DNA of 64,000 bases from positions 62,001-126,000 of the forward strand of contig DBXP01000004.1 in the NCBI GenBank assembly GCA_002309575.1, given 5' to 3'. Origin of the DNA: a bacterium UBP6_UBA1209. Lineage in GTDB: Bacteria > UBP6 > UBA1177. The notes beneath the pieces were generated by a model. The model ran no database searches. It saw only the letters and a program-made list of their open reading frames with translations, and was not told the origin of the DNA. Both the position numbers and the translations under genes were made by a program. Below, piece by piece: positions 1 through 8,085 of this stretch. How positions within the stretch are numbered: position 1 is the stretch's first letter; every line of letters starts with the position of its first letter.

Positions 1-405
1 TCTGATTTTTCTAAAAAGAGCAGCCTGACTGATCGAAAAAAACGTGTTATGGTTGTTATCGGGCGCGACTATTACGATTTCAGGATCAAAGATGTTTATA
101 TCGCCGGAAATGACGGTTTCCTGAGTGAAGTTATGAAGCGGACGGGCTTTGAGAATGTCTACAGCGGCTCGATAGCCTACCCGAAGATCCAAGTCGAAGG
201 GATCATTGCGCTCAACCCTGATGTGATAATCGACGTAATTCTTGTGCCTATGCAGCCATATCAGTTGGAAAACGCGAAAAAACTCTGGTCAAAGCTTCCG
301 GTCAATGCCGCAAAAAATGACGAGATTTATATAAAGACAGAGGAATTTTGGACAATTCCCGGACCTCGGATCGTTGAAATTGCCGAGGAGATGAAAAATT
401 TGTAG
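1..405 (+). CDS. BtuF/FecB-like ABC transporter substrate-binding protein, C-terminal part (5' truncated)
   Basis: The frame is open from base 1, so the gene begins before the window; an internal ATG at 49 is not the true start. The 134 visible residues match the second lobe of helical-backbone metal-receptor proteins, which deliver vitamin B12, haem or ferric siderophores to a membrane ABC importer. Visible signs are a GFENVYSG segment followed by YPKIQVEGIIALNPDVII, close to the family pattern 'NVF...YP.ISLE.IIALNPDVII', and a C-terminal helix after a PGPR turn. The ligand cannot be told. No permease is visible; the nearest related ATPase lies at 30730-31455, too far to assume partnership. 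Family assignment is fairly sure, substrate unknown. Confidence 0.75.
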   Translation, partial: SDFSKKSSLTDRKKRVMVVIGRDYYDFRIKDVYIAGNDGFLSEVMKRTGFENVYSGSIAYPKIQVEGIIALNPDVIIDVILVPMQPYQLENAKKLWSKLPVNAAKNDEIYIKTEEFWTIPGPRIVEIAEEMKNL

Positions 406-459
406 AAACCAATTTAAAAACCGTTATTTTATACTGTTTTTAGTTCAGAAAGGTGCAAA

Positions 460-1338
460 ATGGGCAATTTGATTGAACTTATGAAGAAAGAAAAGGCAAC
501 TATTGAAAAATATTTGGATCTCTATCTTGAGTCGCTCCATATCCAGGGTGTTTTGCATGATGCGATGAAGTATAGCCTGAGTGCCGGAGGAAAGCGCATC
601 CGTCCCTTTCTGGCGATCGCCGTATCCCAGCTTCTGGGTAAATCCCGCGAACTTGTGATGCCTTATGCCTGCGCACTTGAGTTTATCCACACTTTTTCGC
701 TTATTCACGACGATCTTCCGGCTTTGGACAACGATGATTTGAGGCGCGGAAAACCTAGCAACCACAAGGTTTTCGGTGAGGATATAGCTATTTTGGCCGG
801 TGATGCGCTGAACAGCGACGCCTTTTCTGTACTTTTTGAGTTCGGTGAGGGAAATTTTCAAAAAGGCGGACGCTTTTTTGCCAGAGCTGTCGGCGGGCGC
901 GGCATCGGGATCGGTCAGACAAAGGACTGCACTATTCCTGAGAGCGAACGGACCGTCGAGGTCCTTGACGACATAAACTACTATAAAACGGCAATGCTTT
1001 TGATTGCCGCAACGGCCGGAGCTGCGGCATGGCTCGATGCCTCGGATGAAAAGATCGCTGCTCTTGATGAGTACGGCAGGCATATCGGACTGGCATTCCA
1101 GATAACGGACGACATTCTGGACGTAACCTCGACTCCTGAAGAGCTTGGCAAGGGTGTCGGTGTCGATGCCATGCTTCACAAGGCGACCTATCCGGCTCTG
1201 ATAGGTATTGAAAAATCGCGTGAAGTGGCGGCACGGCATGTCGATTTGGCTGTAAAGTCTCTTGAAGTGTTTGAAAAAAACGACTGGCGTGATGCACTGG
1301 GCGATGTGGCTACATATATTTTGAACAGGTCAAATTGA
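460..1338 (+). CDS. ispA: Polyprenyl (farnesyl/geranylgeranyl) diphosphate synthase
   Basis: A trans-isoprenyl diphosphate synthase of 292 residues, the usual length for IspA. It condenses IPP with allylic diphosphates in the cytoplasm to make C15/C20 precursors for quinones and undecaprenyl phosphate. Visible motifs are GGKRIRP (residues 43-49), the first Asp-rich motif DDLPALD (84-90) followed by RRGKP, and the second Asp-rich motif QITDDILD (214-221). The stretch GGRGIGIGQTKD near 145-156 differs from the common GGQ..D form. The start has AAAGGTG upstream of ATG 460. The stop overlaps the next start (TGATG), so it is cotranscribed with the MlaE permease. Product chain length cannot be decided from sequence. 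Confidence 0.93.
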   Translation: MGNLIELMKKEKATIEKYLDLYLESLHIQGVLHDAMKYSLSAGGKRIRPFLAIAVSQLLGKSRELVMPYACALEFIHTFSLIHDDLPALDNDDLRRGKPSNHKVFGEDIAILAGDALNSDAFSVLFEFGEGNFQKGGRFFARAVGGRGIGIGQTKDCTIPESERTVEVLDDINYYKTAMLLIAATAGAAAWLDASDEKIAALDEYGRHIGLAFQITDDILDVTSTPEELGKGVGVDAMLHKATYPALIGIEKSREVAARHVDLAVKSLEVFEKNDWRDALGDVATYILNRSN

Positions 1339-2390
1339 TGGAAAAACTGGTAATTCCGGATTCAGTAACGATAGAAACCGGTGAAGAGGTTTTCGGAAAC
1401 CTTGCCGCCGAGATGAAAAAGGGCGGGGAGTTCGAGCTCGAAACCGAAAATCTCAAGCTTAATTCCATTACCAAAGCGATAATCCGCCGCCTCTTTGATG
1501 AATTTCCGGAAAAACTGGTCGTTCCAGAAAAACTAAAGAACGAGATTTTTTATCCGAAAGTCGAGCTCGCTCAGGAAACAGTTGAAAATACTGGACAAAA
1601 CGAAAAACAGACACTTTCTGAGGGCTTGGGCGGGGCACTTCTGAAGCTCTGGGATATCATTCTTTACTTCTGCGTGATCATGGTTGACATGATCTTTTAT
1701 TCGATCCAGTCGATATTCAACAGAAAGTTTATACTTAAAGATGATACAACTAAAAATGCCTATTATATCGGATATCTGGCTATCCCGATCGTCTTTTTGC
1801 TCGCCTTTCTGATCGGATTTACGATAGCTCTCCAGGCGGCGATCCAGCTTGCCAAAATGGGCGGTCAGAGCATGATCGCGCTGATGAGCACGATGATCAT
1901 GACAAAAGAGCTCGGTCCTTTGATAACTGCAATTATTATTGCCGGCAGAACCGGAAGCTCCATTGCCGCAGAAATCGGTACGATGGTAGTAATGGAGGAG
2001 GTCGACGCGCTCAAAACGATGGGGGTCAAGCCGCTTAAATTTTTGCTTGTTCCGAAGTTCTGGGCATTTACGTTTGTTATGCCTGTCCTTACGCTGATTG
2101 CCGATATAGCGGGTATTTTCGGCGGTTTTGTTATATCTTCCGCCTATAGTATTCCGGCCTCGGCATTTCTGACAGATCTTGTTGACTCGCTTCAAATGAA
2201 GGATATCTGGTGGGGAACTGTCAAGAGTATCTCTTTTGCCTGGGTAATTCTTGCAGTCGGCAGCTTCAAAGGGCTCAATGTCCGCGGCGGAGCCGATGCT
2301 GTAGGACGAGCCACCACAGAATCCGTTGTTGTTTCGATATTTATGGTTGTTGCTATAGACGCGGTATTTTCTCTCTTCCTTTATACGTAG
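1338..2390 (+). CDS. mlaE: MlaE-family ABC transporter permease with N-terminal STAS-like extension
   Basis: Inner-membrane permease of the Mla-type phospholipid/lipid ABC transporters. The MlaE core covers roughly residues 105-350, with several hydrophobic helices and the signature region KELGPLITAIIIAGRTGSS followed by AAEIGTM and VDALKTMGV, nearly identical to family consensus. The first 100 residues are soluble and look like a small STAS-type domain, as in other N-extended MlaE proteins. I prefer ATG 1338, which overlaps the ispA stop; a TTG at 1335 is also possible. No MlaF ATPase or MlaD substrate-binding gene follows: the next gene is on the other strand, so this permease is an orphan here. 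Confidence 0.9.
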   Translation: MEKLVIPDSVTIETGEEVFGNLAAEMKKGGEFELETENLKLNSITKAIIRRLFDEFPEKLVVPEKLKNEIFYPKVELAQETVENTGQNEKQTLSEGLGGALLKLWDIILYFCVIMVDMIFYSIQSIFNRKFILKDDTTKNAYYIGYLAIPIVFLLAFLIGFTIALQAAIQLAKMGGQSMIALMSTMIMTKELGPLITAIIIAGRTGSSIAAEIGTMVVMEEVDALKTMGVKPLKFLLVPKFWAFTFVMPVLTLIADIAGIFGGFVISSAYSIPASAFLTDLVDSLQMKDIWWGTVKSISFAWVILAVGSFKGLNVRGGADAVGRATTESVVVSIFMVVAIDAVFSLFLYT

Positions 2391-2431
2391 CGGAAGCTAC
2401 CCGCCGGCAACTTGTCGATTTTCATGGGTAT

Positions 2432-5032
2432 TTATTTTATGACTTTCCACTTTGAAGGGTCTTTTATATCGGAGAACTTTTCAATCCGGTAGTGTTCGAT
2501 AGTCTTGTGCTTAAACTTTCCCTGCTTTTCGAGCCGCCATTCTATGTCATAAAGGTTAAACGGGAATATGTTGTCCGGATCCTTCAGCGGTTTGCCGGAG
2601 TAGGGGTTGACGCCGTCGATTATTCCTTTCATGGCAATACTCGGTACACTGGCTTGAGTCATGAACTTGTTGTCTGTTTTGATCTTCCCCTGAGCGTTGA
2701 AGTCCTTGACTAGAATGACGTTGTTAAAATACGCTGGATGAGATGCTTTGCGAGAATTCGGGATTCTCTTCTTTTTGAAAAACGGGTCGTATACATTTCT
2801 GCCGTGGTCTGAGACGATTATGATCCTTGTGTTATCGTAAACGCCGTTTTCCTTCATCCACTTCAGCCACTTGGCGACAAGCCTCATTGCCGTTGCATCC
2901 GTGTAAAGATGCTGGACTGCGCTGAGCTGGTTCCCGACTTTTTTCATAACTTTTCTAGGATATTTCAGGTTCCCTGTCGGATTCAGTTCAAAGTTGCTGT
3001 CAATCGAATATGGCTCATGAGGCAGCATGTTGGTTATATAATAAAATTTGTTTTTCTGCTCGCTTGTTGTCGCGGACATCTCCGGATAGAGATCAAGCGA
3101 TGCGTATGTCTGCAGGGACGTCTTCAGCTTATTGGGATGCCGGAGGTTGTAGTAGTAAAAATCAGGATCTTTTTCAAGATTTGTATCTCCCTCTTCAAGT
3201 ATTGTGTGCCATTTTCCGTCATCGTAGATTGCGGGTCTGAGCCACTCTGGAGCTGTTCTGAATATTCCGAATGCTATCAGCAGCTTTCGTGTGCTTGCAA
3301 AAGTGTCGATAAGCGTGCGCTGGTGTCTCTTAAGCCAAAAATCAGTCGTAAGATCATAATCAAGGTCAGTTACGACAGTATTTCCGAGGAATTCTTTGTT
3401 CTCTTTGTCGAAGTAGTTTGCATTAGTATAAAGAGTTGTATCAAAACCTGCCTTGTTAAAGTTGTATGGTGTTACCCTTAAGCTCTCATCAAGCTTGTTT
3501 GCCAGAGGTTTTTTATCTTTCCGCTTGTTGATTGCGTAAACTGTGTAATCCCAGCCCCCTAGAATCGGCGGTACGCCTCCTACGGTGTAGCTTGCCTGGG
3601 AGAGAGTGTTACTGTACCAGGTAAAGCCCTGAAGCTCTGACTTTAGTTCCGGCATGAATTCAAGTATTTGAGGCATATATCCGCCGATAAAACGGTCAAG
3701 CATCAAAACGATTACATTTTGACCTGTCCGGGTTAGAGTGAAATATTTCGGAAGCTCGTTTGGCGCAGAACTTTTTATTGTATTGTCTTTATCTGAGCTG
3801 CGGACGGAATGGTAGATCCTGGCTTCGTTTATCGAGAAGAGAGCCAGTGCGATCATTATCACGGTTAGAACCGGTTTCAGTACTTTTTTGCCGATTTTTT
3901 CTGCAAAGAGAACAAGCAGAACAAAAAAAACAGCAAATAAAAGCGTAGAGATCCAGGATTTGAAGCTCAGGTAAAACTCAGAGTTTTCAAAGACAAAGTG
4001 GCTCATGTCGCCGTAGTCGCCTGTAAAGAGAAAGACGTTCAGGAGCGTGCAAAAGAGAGCAGAAACCGCAGCGACTGAGAGATAACGCCTTGCTTTTATT
4101 GATGTCTCCTTGTATACGAAATAGATGGTAAAGGAAAAAACAGTCGCGAAAACAGTCAAAAACGGCAGAAGTTCACTGATGTTTTCCGTAAAGTCTCCCT
4201 TTGCGCCTGAAGCCATCAGGGCAAGCGGTACAGCGATGAATGCAAGGAGCGAAAAGTTGAGCGCGGACAGCAAAAAGAGAGAATCGAAGATCCGTGTTTT
4301 TTCGGAAGATCCTCCGTTATTCGTTGAACCGATTCTCGTTTCTCCTGAAATTACACCGTTTTTATAAATTTTAGAGTAAACGATGTTTTTCAGAAGACTG
4401 AAAATATTGTTGCAAGTCCAGTAAAACAGTAGTGCGCTTGGGGATTTGTAGAGTAAAACCAAAAAGAGGAAGGCGATCCCGTAGAGCTGGATCTTCTCCT
4501 TGAAAGATGTTTTTTTTGAATAAATCGTTGTTGAAACAAGATTTATCGCGGTCATGACGAAAGGCATGATGTTGACTGAGAATCTGCCTATTTTAAGAAG
4601 TCCGTCCGGTTGGCTGAGATCCTTGAAGATGAAGGCGGAGGTGCCGTTGAAGCCTGAAAAGTGCGACAGCAGATGATACGCCGCAAAGAAAAACGGGATT
4701 TGGATCAGTAGTCCGACAGAGTTTCTGACGGCCATGACCGGATGGTAGTGGTTTTGCCGGTAAAGTGTTCTTATGTAGCTGTTAAGTGTCGCTCCTTTGT
4801 AGACAGCTTTAAAATCGGCGATTTTAGGAGCAAGTTTTTTTTGGATAGCCCGCTCCCTGTCCTGCCAGGTCTCAGCCATGTGGTAAAACGGCAGCGAGCC
4901 GAAGCCTACGCATAGCGAGACGGATATGAGTGCTGCGATGTAATTGCCAAAAATTTCGATCGATTGCGCGAGGACGAAGTCCATCACGAATTCGATTGGG
5001 AATATGAAGATATCGTAAATAAATCTCAACAT
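2432..5032 (-). CDS. YidC/Oxa1-like insertase domain fused to a sulfatase-like (alkaline phosphatase superfamily) domain
   Basis: A large membrane protein of about 866 residues. Residues 1-225 look like a YidC/Oxa1 core: an N-terminal membrane helix, a charged cytoplasmic hairpin (QDRERAIQKKLAPKI), then QIPFFFAAYHLL and further helices ending SALLFYWTCNNIFSLL. Residues about 245-405 hold more membrane helices. From about 440 comes an alkaline-phosphatase-superfamily domain: VLMLDRF (metal Asp), SYTVGG near 481 in the place of the usual nucleophile, MLPHEPY near 670 and VSDHG near 742. Such enzymes move phospho-alcohol or sulfate groups at the cell surface. I chose ATG 5032 (AGG eight bases upstream); ATG 5059 and TTG 5107 are possible. 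Transcribed away from pilB. Confidence 0.82.
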   Translation of the reverse strand: MLRFIYDIFIFPIEFVMDFVLAQSIEIFGNYIAALISVSLCVGFGSLPFYHMAETWQDRERAIQKKLAPKIADFKAVYKGATLNSYIRTLYRQNHYHPVMAVRNSVGLLIQIPFFFAAYHLLSHFSGFNGTSAFIFKDLSQPDGLLKIGRFSVNIMPFVMTAINLVSTTIYSKKTSFKEKIQLYGIAFLFLVLLYKSPSALLFYWTCNNIFSLLKNIVYSKIYKNGVISGETRIGSTNNGGSSEKTRIFDSLFLLSALNFSLLAFIAVPLALMASGAKGDFTENISELLPFLTVFATVFSFTIYFVYKETSIKARRYLSVAAVSALFCTLLNVFLFTGDYGDMSHFVFENSEFYLSFKSWISTLLFAVFFVLLVLFAEKIGKKVLKPVLTVIMIALALFSINEARIYHSVRSSDKDNTIKSSAPNELPKYFTLTRTGQNVIVLMLDRFIGGYMPQILEFMPELKSELQGFTWYSNTLSQASYTVGGVPPILGGWDYTVYAINKRKDKKPLANKLDESLRVTPYNFNKAGFDTTLYTNANYFDKENKEFLGNTVVTDLDYDLTTDFWLKRHQRTLIDTFASTRKLLIAFGIFRTAPEWLRPAIYDDGKWHTILEEGDTNLEKDPDFYYYNLRHPNKLKTSLQTYASLDLYPEMSATTSEQKNKFYYITNMLPHEPYSIDSNFELNPTGNLKYPRKVMKKVGNQLSAVQHLYTDATAMRLVAKWLKWMKENGVYDNTRIIIVSDHGRNVYDPFFKKKRIPNSRKASHPAYFNNVILVKDFNAQGKIKTDNKFMTQASVPSIAMKGIIDGVNPYSGKPLKDPDNIFPFNLYDIEWRLEKQGKFKHKTIEHYRIEKFSDIKDPSKWKVIK

Positions 5033-5101
5033 TGCCGGTACCTGATTCTTTAACCTCATAAAATAAAAAGAGGAGCGGTAGCTTATAAAAAAGAAAATAT
5101 T

Positions 5102-5132
5102 AGGCAAAAAAAGCCCGGAAAGTTTTTTGCCT
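5102..5132. repeat. Perfect 10-bp inverted repeat between divergent genes
   Basis: AGGCAAAAAA at 5102-5111 is the exact reverse complement of TTTTTTGCCT at 5123-5132, with an 11-base loop. It lies between the insertase-sulfatase gene (-) and the pilB promoter (+), just upstream of the -35 element. The T-rich arms resemble a terminator, but neither flanking gene ends here, so it may be an operator or a 5' leader hairpin of the minus-strand gene. Confidence 0.5.
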
Positions 5133-5143
5133 GCATTACTTAA

Positions 5144-5171
5144 TTGACTGAAAGGAATAAATTTTTATACT
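5144..5171 (+). promoter_or_regulatory. Sigma-70-type promoter of the pilBTCSR operon
   Basis: TTGACT (5144-5149), a 16-base spacer and TATACT (5166-5171) give two 5-of-6 matches to the sigma-70 consensus. Transcription would start near 5178, some 35 bases before the pilB start codon. No sigma-54 motif was seen at this place. Confidence 0.7.
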
Positions 5172-5212
5172 TATCCGCTGATTCTTTTGTGATCTGATTT
5201 TTGGAGGTTGAA

Positions 5213-6967
5213 TTGAATAATAGGCAGTTGACCGGAATGTTGGTTAAACGGGGGATAATTTCGCTTCCGGAGCTAAAATCTTTGGAGGAGCTCTCCTTCG
5301 AATCAGGCGAAAGTATTAAGGATATTCTCTTTAAAGAGAACCGTCTCAACGAAAACCAGCTGGTCGATATTCTCAGTGAGCAGTACAATGTTCCCAGGAT
5401 CGATCTCTCCGAAATAGAGATCCAGCCTGAGGTTATTGCGCTGCTGAACGCTCAGATAGCTTTGCGATACAATGTCATTCCGATTTCGAGAATAGGCAAT
5501 GTCCTGACTGTTGCGATGTCGGATCCGTCCAATATGAACGCGCAGGACGATATCAAGTTCCTGACCGACTACAGCATTGAAATAGTCGTTGCATCGTCAA
5601 GCGATATCGATGCCGCAATTGAAAAATATTACGGCGCGAAGGCTTTGCAGGAGCAGGAGTCAAAGAAACACGCGGATCTTACCCTCGATATGGAGGCTCT
5701 TATCAAAGAGATGGACAATGTCGAAATCCGCGAGGTAAATCCTGATTTTGATGAAGGCTCCAGCTCTCTTGAGGAGACTTTGAAGGATTCCGAGGAGGCG
5801 CCGGTCGTAAGGCTTGTTCACATGATCCTGCTCGATGCAATCAAAAAGAAGGCATCGGATATCCACGTTGAGCCCTACGAGGTCGGTTTCCGTGTCCGTT
5901 TCAGAATGGATGGTGTCCTTTACGATGTCCTCCATCCGCCTCGCAAAATGATGGATGCTATCATCGCCAGATTCAAAGTCATGGCGAACCTTGATATCGC
6001 AGAAAAGAGAGTCCCGCAGGACGGACGTATCAAGATCAAGCTCGGTAAAAACGAGGATATGGACTTCCGAGTCTCGGTCTGCCCGGTTATTTTCGGCGAA
6101 AAGGTCGTTCTTAGACTTCTCGACAAGAGCAACCTTCAGCTTGATATGACCAAGCTCGGCTTTTTCCCGGATCAGCTCGAGATCTTCAAGGAGGCTATTT
6201 ACAAGCCTTACGGGATGATGCTGGTTACTGGACCTACCGGATCCGGAAAGACCACAACGCTTTACTCGGCTCTTTCCGACCTCAACAAAGATGACGTAAA
6301 CATCTCGACGGCCGAGGATCCGGTCGAGTACAACCTTGAGGGCATCAACCAGGTCGCGATTCACGAACAGGTCGGTCTGAACTTCGCGGCGGCTCTTCGT
6401 TCATTCCTCAGACAGGACCCAGATATCATCATGGTCGGCGAGATAAGAGACTACGAAACTGGCGAAATCGCGGTAAAGGCGGCTCTTACCGGTCACATGG
6501 TTTTGAGTACGCTCCACACGAACGATGCTCCCTCGACGGTAACCCGTCTTATCAACATGGGTATCGAGAGTTTCCTTGTCACTTCGTCTGTCAACTGCAT
6601 CATGGCTCAGAGGCTCGGCAGAAAGGTCTGCTACAATTGCAAGGAGCCGATCGATGTGCCGAAATCGGAACTTCTGAAACTCGGAATCAAGGAAGAACAG
6701 ATTAAGGACGGCTACCAGATTTATCAGGGCAAAGGCTGTGAAATCTGCAATGGAACAGGCTACAAAGGCCGTATCGCATTCTACGAGGTCATGAAGATGA
6801 CGGATCCGCTGAAGGAGGCGATCCTTAACGGTTCGAGCTCGATGGAACTTAAAGCGCTGGCGATCCAGCTTGGAATGAAAACAATGAGAATGAGTGCCAA
6901 CCTCAGACTTCTTGAGGGCGTTACCAGCATCGCCGAAGTCCTGAGAAATACGGCACCGGATGAATAA
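5213..6967 (+). CDS. pilB: Type IV pilus assembly (extension) ATPase PilB
   Basis: Hexameric cytoplasmic ATPase that powers pilus extension. The N-terminal 145 residues form the GSPII_E_N/MshEN-type domain; the ATPase core has Walker A GPTGSGKTT (about 340-348), an Asp box around TAEDPVEYNL, Walker B in RQDPDIIMVGEIRD and a His box in TGHMVLSTLHTND. A Zn-binding tetracysteine site is seen as CYNC and CEIC about 34 residues apart. The 584-residue length is usual. GGAGG at 5203-5207 sits five bases before TTG 5213, which fixes the start there; an in-frame TTG at 5201 would put this site inside the gene. Followed by pilT, pilC, pilS and pilR, which separates it from the secretion ATPase GspE at 55654. 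Confidence 0.95.
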   Translation: MNNRQLTGMLVKRGIISLPELKSLEELSFESGESIKDILFKENRLNENQLVDILSEQYNVPRIDLSEIEIQPEVIALLNAQIALRYNVIPISRIGNVLTVAMSDPSNMNAQDDIKFLTDYSIEIVVASSSDIDAAIEKYYGAKALQEQESKKHADLTLDMEALIKEMDNVEIREVNPDFDEGSSSLEETLKDSEEAPVVRLVHMILLDAIKKKASDIHVEPYEVGFRVRFRMDGVLYDVLHPPRKMMDAIIARFKVMANLDIAEKRVPQDGRIKIKLGKNEDMDFRVSVCPVIFGEKVVLRLLDKSNLQLDMTKLGFFPDQLEIFKEAIYKPYGMMLVTGPTGSGKTTTLYSALSDLNKDDVNISTAEDPVEYNLEGINQVAIHEQVGLNFAAALRSFLRQDPDIIMVGEIRDYETGEIAVKAALTGHMVLSTLHTNDAPSTVTRLINMGIESFLVTSSVNCIMAQRLGRKVCYNCKEPIDVPKSELLKLGIKEEQIKDGYQIYQGKGCEICNGTGYKGRIAFYEVMKMTDPLKEAILNGSSSMELKALAIQLGMKTMRMSANLRLLEGVTSIAEVLRNTAPDE

Positions 6968-6981
6968 TTAACGAGGTAATT

Positions 6982-8082
6982 ATGGCAGAAACCAGTACAG
7001 GTATCTCTTTGCAGGATCTGCTCAACCTTATGATTGAGCAGGGTGCTTCCGATTTGCATTTGGCGAGCGGTTGCCCGCCTCAACTCAGAATTGACGGCGA
7101 GCTTCGTCCGGTCAACGTTCCGCCGCTTAGTCCTTCAGAGACAAAGCGTCTTGCCTACAGCATCATCACAGAAAAACAGAAGAAGATCTTCGAGGAGAAG
7201 AGCGAGCTCGATTTCAGCTTCGGCGTTAAGAATTTAAGCCGTTTCAGAGCGAACATCTTCATGCAGCGCGGAGCTATAAGCGCTGCGATCCGTGTCATCC
7301 CTTACAAAATCCTCGACTTCAAAAAGCTGGGTCTGCCGCCGATAGTCGAGGAGCTTGCGAAAAAGCCGAAGGGGCTGATTCTTGTCACCGGACCTACCGG
7401 AAGCGGAAAATCTACGACGCTTGCGTCTATTATCGACTATATCAACATTCACCGTCACGGTCACATCGTCACGATCGAGGACCCGATCGAGTTCATCCAC
7501 GCTCACAAGAACTGTATTGTCAACCAGCGTGAGGTCGGTGCCGATACGAGCTCGTTCGCTTCGGCTCTCCGTGTCGTTCTTCGTCAGGATCCGGATATCG
7601 TTCTTATCGGCGAGATCCGAGACCTCGAGACTATGGCAACAGCGCTTGCGGTTTCCGAGACAGGTCACCTGACGCTCGCAACGCTCCACACGAACAACAC
7701 GATTGAAACGATAAACAGGATCATTGATATGTTCCCGTTTAACCAGCAGTCTCAGGTCAGGGTCCAGCTGAGCTTTGTTCTTCAAGGAATCATGTCTCAG
7801 ATACTTTTGCCCAAAAAATCTGGGCACGGCAGAACTATCGTAACTGAGGTTATGGTGCCGAATGCCGCAATCAGAAACCTCATCCGTGAGGATAAGATCC
7901 AGCAGATTTATTCCAGTATGCAGACTGGACAAAGCGAGACCGGAATGCAGACAATGACCCAGGATCTGGCTCGGCTTGTCAAGAATGATGTCATCAGCAT
8001 GGAAGAGGCGTTGATTTACGTGCCGCATCTGGATGAATTCCAGTCGCTTCTTTCACGTTCTACACAGCAAAAAGGGAGGTAA
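6982..8082 (+). CDS. pilT: Twitching motility (pilus retraction) ATPase PilT
   Basis: Cytoplasmic hexameric ATPase that depolymerises the pilus and drives retraction and twitching. Its 366 residues match PilT. Visible are Walker A GPTGSGKSTT (about 136-145), Asp-box region IEDPIEF, Walker B RQDPDIVLIGEIRD, the His box ETGHLTLATLHTN and the PilT-specific AIRNLIREDKIQQI near the C-terminus, which PilB lacks. GAGGTAATT lies before ATG 6982, only 14 bases after pilB. Presence of PilT argues for a true retractile type IVa pilus rather than a secretion-only system. Confidence 0.96.
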   Translation: MAETSTGISLQDLLNLMIEQGASDLHLASGCPPQLRIDGELRPVNVPPLSPSETKRLAYSIITEKQKKIFEEKSELDFSFGVKNLSRFRANIFMQRGAISAAIRVIPYKILDFKKLGLPPIVEELAKKPKGLILVTGPTGSGKSTTLASIIDYINIHRHGHIVTIEDPIEFIHAHKNCIVNQREVGADTSSFASALRVVLRQDPDIVLIGEIRDLETMATALAVSETGHLTLATLHTNNTIETINRIIDMFPFNQQSQVRVQLSFVLQGIMSQILLPKKSGHGRTIVTEVMVPNAAIRNLIREDKIQQIYSSMQTGQSETGMQTMTQDLARLVKNDVISMEEALIYVPHLDEFQSLLSRSTQQKGR

Positions 8083-8085
8083 AGT

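Noticed and set aside
445..1239. Long open frame on the minus strand opposite ispA
   Set aside because: It is the shadow of a clear IspA coding sequence, has no family features and no ribosome site.
2387..2400. Hairpin GTAGC-GGAA-GCTAC after mlaE as a terminator
   Set aside because: The stem is only five pairs and no T run follows; it overlaps the stop codon. It may be chance.
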